From contig JADIIX010000077.1 in NCBI GenBank assembly GCA_027604505.1, forward strand, positions 41,958 through 105,957: a DNA stretch of 64,000 nucleotides. Reading direction: 5' to 3'. Numbering within the stretch: the first letter of the stretch is position 1; every line of letters starts with the position of its first letter. The notes under the pieces are model-generated. The model searched no databases. It was not told the origin of the DNA and worked only from the letters and a program-made list of their open reading frames with translations. Source of the stretch: Gonapodya sp. JEL0774 (Eukaryota > Monoblepharomycota > Monoblepharidomycetes > Monoblepharidales > Gonapodyaceae). The position numbers and the translations under genes were made by a program. Shown here piece after piece: positions 1 to 10,367 of this stretch.

Positions 1-665
1 CGCCATCCCAGCTTGATCATATAACTGGTATTAACTTACTACCATCCACAGCGAAACATCACTGCCGCCATTTCAAAATAGTTTGGATCGCGGCAATGTA
101 CATTCGCCAAAACCCATCACGCAACCTTCTTCATGAGGACCAGCTGTCACCTCTAACTCTTCCCGTGGAACGCTGGTGTATACCCTATAGTGGTGTGTGA
201 GCATTCCATTTAGCACCTTGACTTTTTTCGACGGTGGCATTGTTACTTCCAACAACTCGCGCCACACGTCGATCCGGCTTCGTGCATTTGCGCTTATGAC
301 GCGAAGAGCCAGTGATTTCAGACCATGTCTCATTCGCGATCTGCATCATTGTGCTTCCCGATCTTGCATGGGCGGCGGTTTTTGTGAGCCTCCTGGCAAT
401 CGGGTCACCCGGACAGACCGGTCGACTTTCCACCAAGAATGGTCTAGCTCACGATCGCTAGAAAAAATGACCCTGCGATAGGCCCCAGGGCTCTACCAAA
501 ATCGCGCCCAGCCGAATCGTTGGTTATTGACATGATGTTTTCGGGTTAAATTTGCCGAATCTTGACTGGTGCAGGGTTCCACCGTGCACTGCCGTGTTCT
601 CTCGTTCGACTTCATATCGCTTCGGAACTTGTGGTATTTACACCAAACGAAGGGAAACGGCTATA
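1..665. other. Window edge, no firm gene
   Basis: I see no recognisable gene here. A minus-strand open frame at 73-333 has reasonable amino-acid composition, about 86 codons, and could be a terminal exon of a gene running off the left edge, but it matches no family I know. The right part should hold the promoter of the reductase that starts at 666. Confidence 0.4.
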
Positions 666-2129
666 ATGTGGGCCATCGCTCAAACGTCCCCAGGTGGAGC
701 GGACGTTTTGCGTTTGATGCAGGTTCCGAAACCGGCAGCGAAGGGGAGAGACGTGCTTGTGAAAAATCTGGCTGTCGCGACGAACCCCGTGGACTGGAAA
801 GGTACGGATCGATGGAAATTGAATACCTCTCTTAGGCTGTCTGCTCATCTGGTGATTGTGTTTGTGTAGTAAGGTCAGGAGGTGGTGGTGCAACCGAAGA
901 GAGTCCGAGAAGTGAGCATGACTGGTTATTATGCAACTCTCCCACCAATGTTATGTTGACTTTCGCGACTTGAGTTGTTGGATGGGATGCGTCTGGCATT
1001 GTGGAGGACGCTGGTGAGGACGTGACGACATTCAAAAAGGGCGACCACGTGTGGTATGCAGGAGGAGTCCATAGGAACGGATGCAACGCTGAGGTGAGGG
1101 AGATGTTGCGAGGCTTGGAACTGTCGTAGAACTGTGATATACAGCTCTCTCTGTCTAGTTCACTCTGGTGGATGAAAGGATCGTAGGGCTGAAGCCCAAA
1201 TCTTGGTCGTTCGAAGACGCTGCGGCCCTTCCCCTCACAACTCTGACGGCGTGGTGAGCTCTATTGGCTCCTTTGTGAACCTCAGTGCAACTTTTCTGAT
1301 GAGCATGATCCAACTGCTCCCATATTTCACAGGGAGGCGTTGGAACTTCAAATGGGTCTGTCACTCGCACCGGAGGAAGGCCCCTCATCCAATGTCAATG
1401 TACACCTCCTTATCATCAACGCTGCTGGCGGTGTCGGGTCTATTGCAATACAACTCGCCAAAAACGCTTTCAAAGTGGGTTCTGTGACTGGCACCGCCAG
1501 CAGGAACGAAACCATCGACTTCATCCGGTGAGTCTCTGTTCATTCGTTTTCTCTCAACCGCATTTTTATACCGCCAGTGTTTTTCTCTGGAACCTGTTAC
1601 AGCTCTCTCGGTGCAACCGACGTTGTAAACCACAGGGAGCCTCTTGCACCCCAAATCTCGGCTTTGACTCATCCTATCACACATGTACTCATCTGCCACG
1701 ACCCTGACTATTATTGGCCGCAAATCGTTGACTTGATCGAACCGTTCGGGAGGATTGTGTCGATTCTTCCTCCCCAGAAGGCTCTGGATTGGGGCAAAGC
1801 GTTTGGCAAGAGCCTTGTGTTTGGGGTGGAATTAATGGTGAACTCTTGCCACAGCCAAATCTGCCGTATGAACTTTCTAACTAGTTTTGATTTCCATATT
1901 CCAGTTCACAAAACCACAAACAGTTGCCATCGATTACGCTCCAACTCAGAGCACAGTCCTGTCACGGGCTGCGCATTTGGCCGACCTCGGCCTTATTCGA
2001 ACCACGCGAACTGGAGATGTGAAGGAGCTGTCAGTTGAGACACTAAGGGCGGCACATGATACGCAACAGGGATTGATCGCAATGGGCAAGCAAGTTTTGA
2101 AAGTGCCGGATGGAGGGCTTAAGAAATAG
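666..2129 (+). CDS. Zinc-type alcohol dehydrogenase-like / quinone oxidoreductase (MDR family)
   Basis: Medium-chain dehydrogenase/reductase related to the zinc-binding alcohol dehydrogenase-like (ZADH) group, expected to reduce quinones or enones with NADPH in the cytosol. The first exon encodes the GroES-like start, with [16 protein letters not shown] just before a donor. Later exons give KKGDH-type sequence near 1035-1060 ([12 protein letters not shown]), the [11 protein letters not shown] helix at about 1225-1255, and the Rossmann motif [16 protein letters not shown] at about 1415-1460. The C-terminal part from about 1600 includes [10 protein letters not shown] and a [14 protein letters not shown]-like tail. 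At least four introns interrupt it. The start was chosen because the ATG at 666 opens directly into the conserved N-terminus. Substrate is unknown. Family assignment is firm; exact splice sites are not. Confidence 0.85.
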
Positions 2130-2446
2130 ACGTAGGAAGTTGCCAGAACTAGCTAGTACTCTTTTGTACCCACAATATAAGTATCTCACCCTTTGCGCAT
2201 GGACATGACAAACGCATGATATGGAGTAGAGTTATCTGATCTGATCAGCAGCAGAGTCCCACGCATAAATAGAAGACCTCACGCAGGGAGCTTTCCTCAT
2301 TACCAGGTATATGTACCATAGATACGGTCTTGGTCATGATCGTGGTTTTCTAAAGAACAGCAACCGGTTCGTGTGATTGGCTCACTGCTTAGCATTAATA
2401 ACGAAGACTTCACAGACTGCACTAAATCAGACCAAGATCCGTTCTC
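2130..2446. other. Intergenic
   Basis: About 320 bases between the reductase and the next gene. It is AT-richer than the flanking exons and I see no gene or RNA in it. Confidence 0.5.
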
Positions 2447-3573
2447 ATGGATCAAACGTACGCCAGCTCTGTTTCAAGCCTCCAAATAGTAGCTCCTGAC
2501 GATCATGATCGTCTCTTCTACGTCCTTCCACCCACGTCATCCCGTCCCAATTAATGCCGTTGCACTTCGGATCCTCACAGCGAAAACGAGGACGTTACTG
2601 AAATTCTTGCTGCTCTTCAAACTCGCGTACAGAAGCAAGAAGCCAGTCGGAACAGGCGCGCGCAGGAGGAAGCCCAAGGTAACAAAAGGTGATGAAAGAA
2701 GTCTCTAGATGAGAAACTCATGAGCTACGTGTGCCTTGATTGACATGAAGAGGTACTCGCGAGCTACCACGCTGCTGTGGAGGAGCTTCTCCAGGCGCAG
2801 TCGTCGGAGATTGCGAGCAAAATGGACGGGTACAGCAGGAAGGTATGTCTGCGCTCTTTTTGTACGCATTGCGATGATCGCGCTATAGCATTCAGCGATG
2901 ATACGTGAATTGGCTTACAATCCGCGTTGGCGACCTATAGAACGAGGAAAATGTGGAGGAAAGGTGTGTGATTTGAACATCGTGAGAGTTGGCTGCGATG
3001 TCGTCGAGTGATTGATATGATCGACCACGTGCGGTTATTTGGGTACCACTTTTTGAAGGTCTGTGATTGTGAAAAGATTAGCCATGGACCAGGACAAGTA
3101 CAAGGTCAGATCTTAAGCGCTTGTTCAGTTTCCGAATGTCATCGACAAAGAAATATGAAGCAGCGGAATTATTTACATCGACAGACACAGCACGACGCCG
3201 TCTGCTCAGAGCTCGGCAAAGCGTGCGCGGAGCTTAAAAAGCTTGATGGGACATTCGAAAAGGAGGTGAACGCAATCTTGGCGTGTGAGTCTTTGGAGAG
3301 GTTTTGTAGGTGTAGCTTAACGGCGGACTGTTCTCCATCCAAAAGCAATGGAAAAAAATGTATCACAGAGCAGTGACGCTGATGGGGCCCGTCTCAAGAC
3401 TTATGCCGACGTTGGAGACGACAGCGAAGAGGAGGAAGACCTAGAGGAATCACGGCCTCGCAAGAAAGTGCGGAAGTCACGCGAGGTAAGTTGATAGTCA
3501 AAAGTACGAACATTCAGCTTGAATTACATTGAAAATCGGTTTCACGCTGCATGATCAGAGCAAAAAGGTCTGA
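2447..3573 (+). CDS. Hypothetical coiled-coil protein with acidic and basic C-terminal patches
   Basis: I do not recognise the family. A series of short exons can be read: MDQTYASSVSSLQIV at 2447; a heptad-like exon with TEILAALQTRVQKQ at about 2590-2650; EVLASYHAAVEELLQAQ at 2752-2843; a helix with ELGKACAELKKLDGTFEKEV at about 3150-3286; and a last long exon at about 3348-3486 with the acidic run GDDSEEEEDLEE followed by the basic run RPRKKVRKSRE. A donor follows, and a final five-codon exon ends at the TGA 3571-3573. The acidic/basic tail could be a nuclear localisation signal, which is inference. In the first exon frame a TAA appears near 2549; a 45-60 base intron ending at the CAG near 2580 would remove it. 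Otherwise the gene would be broken. Confidence 0.5.
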
Positions 3574-4054
3574 GATCTGTATCGTTCGATTATGCGAAGT
3601 GCTGGAACAACCAAAGACGAAAATTGGAGAAGGGCGACTGGCGTGGAAATGTGCACCGGGGAGTAGAACTTTCTCATGATTTGGTGGTTTCTTTCTGCAT
3701 GGGTATGTACCCTAATGCGAATGATGAAGTCCATTTTCCTGAACCTTTCTGAGGGCTCATGTCAGCACGCCCCACTATCCATAAGTGGATTATCCACAGA
3801 CTTCTTTTAGCTGACCAGTGAGCCATTAGCAAGTTAATAATACACCAATTTGACGACAGGAAAAAGGGAGTATGTAGCGCGGGAGTAACATGAGCCCTCC
3901 CAATTTAACTCCGATCGAAATTTTAGACGCTCTAAGCCCTTGACGGGCACAGCATTCAGTTCCACTATATCTCATCACTGTAAAGGAAAGGAGATTGGGA
4001 CATCTAAGACATCTAATAACGTCATTGACAGTACTCCGACAGGCACTCTGACCA
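3574..4054. other. Intergenic between convergent genes
   Basis: About 480 bases between the ends of the coiled-coil gene (+) and the phosphatase gene (-). Nothing recognisable. Confidence 0.5.
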
Positions 4055-4979
4055 TCAAACTGTGAGTCCATTCAATTCTGCACCGCCGCCTTGACGGCGC
4101 CACCATACCACAAACTCGTGCAAAAACTGCACTTGTTCCTCGTTGAGGACGTACCCCCGCTTTCCCCGAACGTCTTGCAAAAGTGATTGGGAAGACTTTG
4201 CGGGATAACGATGTGCAAGAAAGCACAGAGCCGAAAGGGGCGCACGACCCAGACCTTGGGATGCGTCAGGAGATGGTTTATTCTTGGTTTATTCTTGAGA
4301 GCTGCTGCCTTAACACATTGCAACACCAACCTGCGTGACAGTGAACCGCCACTTTGAAGCCTTGAGAGACAGCTTCATTCATGCGTACAACGATTGCCGC
4401 CATTTGGTTGTATGTGGGAATCTTAAAAGGGGTGACGATGTTATGGATCCGAGGTCACCCCACTTCCCAAGTCGTCGACAAGGTGAAACTGCATCATCTC
4501 ACATTGTCGTCTTCCCACCACTCGTGCAAATGATCAATATCATGTGATTTGAGCTCCTCAGGATGGTAAGAAAGCCCAGAAACAGTAGCGTGCACTCCAT
4601 CACCGCAAGACGCATGTTCCCCGGGTTCCTGACAGCAAACAACTAGTCGAATACCAGCATCGTAAAACTTGGAGAGTAAGTCATACTGCGTGGCGTTGCG
4701 ATTTGTCCGTCAGAGAGAGAACGGACTCGATCGGCGATGTGGATTGGCATTGATCGTTTGGAACACACTCACCTCCTTCAAAGTTCTGGAGCTCGGGCGA
4801 CTCATAACTAGCACCTCATCTGATACCCATGTCGCGTAGAGCCCATCGAAAGCTGACTCCACTCGACGACCGTTCTGTCCAGGTTTGCTCCATCTCGTTC
4901 CGCAGTAGGTGCACGTTCGACCTCCACAGTAGCATGCGATCGATTGGATTCTCCTTCCTATCTTCGAAGCGTCCTCCAT
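4055..4979 (-). CDS. PTPDC1-like dual-specificity protein phosphatase
   Basis: Cysteine-dependent phosphatase most like vertebrate PTPDC1. Four exons join in frame to 226 residues: 4979-4773, 4685-4503, 4421-4331 and 4254-4055. Exon 1 carries GLYATWVSDEVLVMSRPSS, the region PTPDC1 proteins have before the catalytic core. Exon 2 carries CQEPGEHASCG, which is highly characteristic of PTPDC1, and WWEDDN, where the WPD-type general acid is expected. Exon 3 ends in VAVHCHAG and exon 4 opens with LGRAPL, so splicing rebuilds the P-loop HCHAGLGR (Cys and Arg present). The residue after the Arg is Ala where most family members have Ser or Thr. Exon 4 also holds the helix that usually follows the P-loop. 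PTPDC1 has been linked to centrosomes and cilia, which suits a zoosporic fungus. An extra upstream exon cannot be excluded. Confidence 0.85.
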
Positions 4980-5084
4980 TCAGAGCAACTTGGATGGCAG
5001 ATGGAAACCGCCGCAGCTCAAAGATTTCCCAATGATGTTCAAATATTTTAGTATTGACATATAATTAAATGATAGTTACCTGAA

Positions 5085-5155
5085 GCGCCAATAGTATAGG
5101 GGTAGTACAAGCGCCTCCCACGCGCTAGGTTCGAGTTCGAGTCTCGATTGGCGCA
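5085..5155 (+). tRNA. tRNA-Gly (anticodon CCC)
   Basis: A 71-base cloverleaf without intron. The acceptor stem pairs GCGCCAA at 5085-5091 with TTGGCGC at 5148-5154, with discriminator A at 5155. The anticodon stem AGCGC/GCGCT encloses the loop CTCCCAC, giving anticodon CCC, which reads GGG glycine codons. The T arm is TCGAG/CTCGA around a TTCGAGT loop. The GCGCCAA start is typical of eukaryotic tRNA-Gly. Box A and box B promoter elements lie within the D and T arms as usual. Confidence 0.93.
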
Positions 5156-5769
5156 TTAACGTTTTTGTTACACCACTGCCACGGTCATATATATTTTTGG
5201 GGGGAACGCAGTTTCGGACTGATATGCGCGCAGCAACCAGGAAATACATTGTAATGGGTGCGGTTTTATCATAGTTTCGCTCCACACTCGCGGCTCAGTC
5301 ATCATTGTCGTCCGACATTCGTCAGTCTCCATGTCACTCGCTTTCCCCAAGAATGTTCGCTGTCCTGCGTTTCCATCCAGTGCAACGCGGAAAAGGGTAT
5401 TACTTTCCCCTATTGTGTAAATTGAGTAGTCAAAACACCCTCCTACGTCATCCAGGTTTTCCAACCCGTTCGCACGATTGCCCCCATTTCGGCCACTCGT
5501 GTACATCGCGGCACTCTCATGCACGGAGCATACCATGCTCTAACTGACGTTTCATTTTGGGGGTGGAGAGGAGGTGGGCGGGTAGAGCGCGGGTTAGTAA
5601 TAAATAACAATTGGCTTGTACAGGTCTCACACATCACCGCGTACGGGCTTGGGACTGGAGCAACACTTGACTTCAGTCTTCAAAGCCAGCACCCTGGTAC
5701 GTATAGACCCTGCAAGTGATGCAAATACATTCAGAGGGACACTACGTAATTTAGCTTGTATTCGGCGCT
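5156..5769. other. Intergenic
   Basis: About 610 bases downstream of the tRNA and downstream of the MAT2B-like gene. A minus-strand open frame at 5168-5536 has no recognisable motif and I do not call it. Confidence 0.4.
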
Positions 5770-7644
5770 CTATGCTCCATGTGTACCCGCGAGTTCCTTT
5801 CTCCACCACTCCTCGAAATCCACACATTTCAACGAGCTATGATTTTCGCCAAGCACTGTGCTAATCCGTCGCATGCTGAGTTGTGCGTCTTCGGGGCGGG
5901 AAGCTGTGATTTAGAAAGGGTATACATTTAGGGGTTGACGAGTGGTTGCAGCTTTCATTCAAGTCAGGACTAACGTGTCTCTCCAAATTTGCGAGCACTT
6001 GTACGCCAAAGGCCAGAGCCTGCCTAAACTCGTACCCCGATTGATTTCTGTACACTCACCTGCACCCGCATCGGGGATTGTGTTCCTGATGATATGATCT
6101 ATCACTCTCCCACCATCGACTTTGGCCAGCACCTCGCACATCTCATACTTGGTGAAACGTTCACTGGCCGTAAAATGAAAAGCCCCAATGCGAGATGTTG
6201 GGGCAGCGTTGCACAGAGCGACGAGCGCACGTGCTACATCCGCAACTACGAAAAATACCATGATGGTAACACGCGAGTTCATACGCCGAAGCAACAGTTG
6301 AAACACCCTGGAGCAAACTCCTTCAACTGCCTTACACTGCTTTGCACTCACCATTCGTGGGGTATCGCAGTTGCCGATGATCCATCTTGACTATCTTTGA
6401 AGAATCACGCACAATATCGAGGAGCACATTGACTGCAGATTCCGAGTTTTGGCCGGGGAGGGTCTTACCGTAGCTTCGTTATTATGGAGGGTGAGCACAA
6501 CTCAAGACATCATTGCGAAATCACCGCATGAACGCCGAGTAATGGACTCACAGGATTGGTACGCGAAAGATGGTGGCTTCGGGATACTCGGCAAGAACGG
6601 CATTTTCGCCTTGCAGTTTGGAGAGACCTGATATCGGAAAAACGTCTTGTTAGAGCTGAAAACGAGGTTGTAATTTCAGGACATAAAGAAACGTTTTCTG
6701 CAAGTGGAATCCACCTCAACCGGAGACTCGAAATCAGATGGGCCGTATAAGACTTTACTGTCCCCGTTCCACAAAGCTGGGCATGGCACATTGGAAACTT
6801 TATTGGGTGGTTGCCCCGTCCGACCCCCCAGGGCGGTGCAAGCACAAAGTGCACGAAGACTACTGCCGTCCCGCTCCCTTTTGAACTCCAAAACGTCCGC
6901 TGACATTGCATCCCTCACCGTAAAAGTTGAGCGGATTCGGTACGGCATCCACTTCGTACGGTGGTGCTGTTCCGTCAAACACATAGTCGGTGGAGATATA
7001 TACAAACGTAGCCCCCAGTTCTCGTGCAAGACGAGCGAGATTGCCTGAGGTAGCAACGTTGAGCTGGTGTTCATGAGTGAGTTCCTTGATTCAGATGTGG
7101 GTGACAGGGTCACAGCAATACGGGTGCACCCACCCGAAGAACACCGTCTTTGTCTCGCTCTGCGACATCAGGTCGCCGTTCCGCAGCACAATGAATGATG
7201 TCTGTGCGTCATGAAATCATCAACTCCAGCACTCTGGACTTCAAGAAGCACAGAAGCTTCATCCTTACAGCTCGGCTTCAGTTCATCAAAGGTTCTCTTC
7301 ACTTCGTTTTCGTTCGTGAGGTCTAGCTTGAGTCCTTAGAGCTCCAATCTTAACCTTGAAGCGTTGACAGGTCATCACATCACTCACGCGAATACAATCT
7401 TGTCCACTTGCCCTGGTGAATCCTACACCAATCACTTTCCCTTTGGCAAAATTTGCTTTGAATTCATCAAAGACAGCTCGTCCGAGCAGTCCTGTTGTCC
7501 AGATGGGGTCAGAAAAGGTCAGAAAAGGTCAGAAGGGGTATGGTATGACAAGAGTTTAGGATGAGATACCAAATACCAAATGAATGGGGAAGGAAGGACG
7601 TTACCTGTTGCCCCTGTAATTAAAAAAGTCGACGGTGAAAACAT
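5770..7644 (-). CDS. MAT2B-like NAD(P)-binding protein (RmlD / dTDP-4-dehydrorhamnose reductase family)
   Basis: Extended short-chain dehydrogenase/reductase resembling the regulatory beta subunit of methionine adenosyltransferase II. Exon 1 begins at 7644 with [10 protein letters not shown], the NAD(P)-binding glycine motif. Following exons read [19 protein letters not shown] (about 7490-7440), [19 protein letters not shown], and [14 protein letters not shown] near 7180. Next come [19 protein letters not shown] and a YG..SK exon junction giving the YxxxK catalytic pair near 6930-6890, then [14 protein letters not shown], the MAT2B-diagnostic [11 protein letters not shown]...[12 protein letters not shown] block near 6440-6360, [16 protein letters not shown] near 6180-6110, and [12 protein letters not shown] near 5880. 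It ends at 5770. It is divergent from the 3-HAO gene with only 128 bases between starts. In fungi such proteins need not bind a MAT enzyme, so the regulatory role is inference. Confidence 0.83.
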
Positions 7645-7772
7645 TGGTGAAGTTGTCTTTGGTAAACTGTGTGTTGAAGTGCAAACACGGCAATTGCCGG
7701 CGGTTGGAACTTTGTCATCCGATCCCATGAAGAAGCTGAGTCAACAATTATACTTCATCAAAACCCCAAGAT
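7645..7772. promoter_or_regulatory. Shared divergent promoter, MAT2B-like gene and 3-HAO gene
   Basis: Only 128 bases separate the two divergent start codons at 7644 (-) and 7773 (+), so both 5' leaders and core promoters must fit here. I see no clear TATA box. Confidence 0.5.
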
Positions 7773-8655
7773 ATGCCCCTCGCGCAACCCATCAATTTCC
7801 CAAAATGGCTCCAGGAGAACGAGCATCTTCTGAAGCCACCGGTGGGGAACAAGCTCATGCAACGAGGAGACTTTCAAATCATGATTGTTGGAGGTGAATT
7901 TGAACGCATTCTATGCCCGCTCTTTATTGCTTCGCTTCCGAATTTCGACCGTCTGAATGCCTTTTCACATCATTTGCACATTGAACATCTCAATCGCCTT
8001 GTAAAGGCCCAAACAAGCGAACGGATTATCACATAAACCCCACCGAGGTCTGACCAAAACAGTCCTCAATGAGATTTACATCCGACTGGTAGTGAACTAC
8101 ACACCTGGTGTTTTTTGTCATCGTAGGAATGGTTCTACCAGTACCGAGGGAATATGACGCTCCGTGTGGTGGAGGATGGACAACACTTCAGAGACATTCC
8201 CATAAACGAAGGCGACATGTTCCTGTTGCCGCGTGAGTCTCATCATAGTGAGATGGAGGACCCTTGATTCTTCTGACTAGATAATTTCCTTGGATGTTCT
8301 TCTCCGGCGTGTCCTCCACATCCTCCTCCAGCAAACACGCCCCACAATCCTGTCCGGCAAGCAGACACAGTGGGGATAGTCGTTGAGCGAAACAGGCCTG
8401 AAGGGCAAAATGGTGAGTTCGTAATTTTCGTCTTTGTCTCAACGCTTTAACGTTCTTGCACTGAGCTTTTTGCTCCCCCAAAATTACAAAGACACACTGC
8501 GATGGTACTGCGATAAATGCCACCAAGTTGTCTATCAAGACTCATTTTATTGCACGAACCTGGGCACCCAGCTTAAACCCGTCATCGAACACTGGGCGAA
8601 CAATGCCGAAGTGCGAAAGTGCAGTCACTGTGGGCACGAGAACCCTGCAAAGTAG
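7773..8655 (+). CDS. BNA1: 3-hydroxyanthranilate 3,4-dioxygenase
   Basis: Cupin iron dioxygenase of the kynurenine pathway. It opens the ring of 3-hydroxyanthranilate to a semialdehyde that cyclises to quinolinate for de novo NAD synthesis. Five exons join in frame to 170 residues: 7773-7893, 8007-8047, 8127-8232, 8332-8412 and 8492-8655. Exon 2 gives the iron ligand stretch TDYHINPTE, exon 3 [10 protein letters not shown], exon 4 [14 protein letters not shown] with the second histidine ligand and [10 protein letters not shown]. The last exon retains two CxxC pairs, WYCDKC and KCSHC. These form the rubredoxin-like second iron site found in bacterial and fungal enzymes and missing in animals. 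Length agrees with fungal homologues. It is divergent from the MAT2B-like gene. Confidence 0.95.
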
Positions 8656-9026
8656 CTTGCTCATTTTGATATTACTCTTGGATGGTCAATATTGATACCG
8701 AGGCGTAGTTTTGCGTGAATGGACCATTGCATTTCCATCTTTGTAGCGAAACATGGGAGCGCTAAGCCTCATTTGCCATTCGTAAGAATCGAGATACATA
8801 GGTCAAATGTGAAAGGGGTCTGCAATGCGCAGGCCGCCGTATTGTTCCCTGACAGGACAGTAACAGAATGACAACTTTGCTGTTGTTGACACGAAAATGG
8901 ATTTCACAGTCAACACTCTGTACCACGACTATTTGTCAGTGTACGAGGTGTATTTTCGTAACAAACTGTGAAACGCAGGTGGAGGAGCGTAATGGGGAGT
9001 TTATCTTCCTCACCTCATATATTACT
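8656..9026. other. Intergenic / possible 5' leader
   Basis: Runs between the 3-HAO stop and the preferred start of the methyltransferase-like gene. An in-frame ATG at 8868 would add 53 residues, but the extension is Thr/Cys/Leu-rich and looks like leader or intron sequence. Confidence 0.45.
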
Positions 9027-10367
9027 ATGTCTGATACATCTCCCAAAAGTCCACCCAAATGCACATGTCCTTCACTTCTGGCTCCATTAAGGAACAGAGT
9101 GCGATCGGGCCCAGCTCCAGCAATCAAGATGTTGGACCCAGCCCCCACTCCCACAATCTCATTCACCAGTAGAACCTCACACGACTACATTTACTTTCTC
9201 TACCCTGGCTATCGAAAAAATACTTCTAAAGAATCTCCAGTCGTGGATGCCACTGTACGTCCGTTCTTTAGGAGTGGTGATTCGGTCTACGTCCACCTGA
9301 AATCGGACAAGGAAACGGGCCACGCGATCGCGCTAGAGGACGAGCAACCAGATGGACGGGTGCACGTAAGATATAGGTGCTGTGGCGTCACCCATAGAGT
9401 GAGGAGCGACAGATTGACTTATGTGAGGACAGTAATCCCGTGGGTTGGGAAAGAAGTGCTAAAAGACGTGCACAGGAGACGGGCAGAGATCTTGGGCCAG
9501 ATCGATCAAAAGAATCGCACAGTGAAAGAAAGCTTGGATCATTCATCGACAGAGATCGGGCAGGTGGAGACTCCAGAATCAGTCGGAGATAGAGAGGAGA
9601 CGAGATGCCAACTTAGGGATGAAGACGCTGTTCGCCAAGACTGCGACCACCATCAAAACTCATCATCCGTTGGAGCCCAGACCATGCTCTCAGAAAATTC
9701 ATATAAACCTTCAGCGTTCGTTTCATCCACGACCCCTGGTCGCCCCACTATCATCATCACCGCCTCCACAGACAACTACCGCCATCTCGCGCGCTCTCAT
9801 ACACACCCTTTCTCCTTGAGCCTGGACCTCGGTTCATCTTTCGGTCTCTCTACCGTCCTACTCGTCCAGCACGCATATTGGGATGCACATCGGGTGGTGG
9901 GTGTGGACACCGCGGCAGAGGCTCTGAAGGGTGCCAGGAAGAGGCATAAAGGGGTAGTGTTTGAGCAAGCAGATACAGTAACCCAAGCTGGATGGACACG
10001 GGTTGTGGCGACCGCCGCAGCCTTGGTTGCATATGGCGCTCGAACTGGTGTCTCTTCCTCAAGTTCTGAACCTGCACCCACCTCCTCCCTCTCTATATTT
10101 ATTGACATTGGCGGGTCTCGCCCGCTGGCTCAGGTCGCCCCTCTTGTTTCTAAGTGTATGCGTGACCTGGGCCCCAATTTGATTGTGGTTAAATGTGAGG
10201 AGATGGCCGCCGCCGCCGAAATGAGAATCGTGAGCGAGGTGAAGAAGAGTGACGACATTTTGGACGGGTGGGCTGGGGACGGATTAGTACCTGCGGGCGG
10301 TTCATGGTTTCAAGGAGTGGTTGACGCAGCCATAGAGACAGTAACGAACAGCATTATCTATAATTAG
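9027..10367 (+). CDS. Methyltransferase-fold protein with Tudor/SH3-like N-terminal region
   Basis: A single uninterrupted frame of about 446 codons from the ATG at 9027 (499 from 8868). Nucleotides about 9265-9435 encode a small beta-barrel-like stretch, FRSGDSVYVHLKSDKETGHA followed by RVHVRYRCCGVTHRVRSDRL, resembling Tudor, chromo or SH3-like domains. A charged linker follows. The C-terminal half is a class I S-adenosylmethionine-binding fold: SLDLGSSFGLST (about 9820-9855) as motif I, RVVGVDTAAEALKGARKR with the acidic motif II residue, then FEQADTVT. Later come IFIDIGGSRPLAQVAPLV and LGPNLIVVKCEEM near 10095-10205. The DIGG...LIVVK pattern recalls an uncharacterised algal and oomycete methyltransferase-like family, from memory. 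Absence of introns is unusual among its neighbours. Substrate and activity are unknown. Confidence 0.7.
   Translation: MSDTSPKSPPKCTCPSLLAPLRNRVRSGPAPAIKMLDPAPTPTISFTSRTSHDYIYFLYPGYRKNTSKESPVVDATVRPFFRSGDSVYVHLKSDKETGHAIALEDEQPDGRVHVRYRCCGVTHRVRSDRLTYVRTVIPWVGKEVLKDVHRRRAEILGQIDQKNRTVKESLDHSSTEIGQVETPESVGDREETRCQLRDEDAVRQDCDHHQNSSSVGAQTMLSENSYKPSAFVSSTTPGRPTIIITASTDNYRHLARSHTHPFSLSLDLGSSFGLSTVLLVQHAYWDAHRVVGVDTAAEALKGARKRHKGVVFEQADTVTQAGWTRVVATAAALVAYGARTGVSSSSSEPAPTSSLSIFIDIGGSRPLAQVAPLVSKCMRDLGPNLIVVKCEEMAAAAEMRIVSEVKKSDDILDGWAGDGLVPAGGSWFQGVVDAAIETVTNSIIYN

Noticed and set aside
4055-4550. A Pogo/Tigger-type transposase remnant on the plus strand
   Set aside because: Plus-strand frames gave loose helix-turn-helix and DDE-like resemblance, but they are the antisense of the PTPDC1-like phosphatase, whose minus-strand exons join in frame with a full P-loop.
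8868-9026. Upstream in-frame ATG extending the methyltransferase-like protein by 53 residues
   Set aside because: The extension is unlike the rest of the protein and looks like leader sequence; the ATG at 9027 begins a normal disordered N-terminus.
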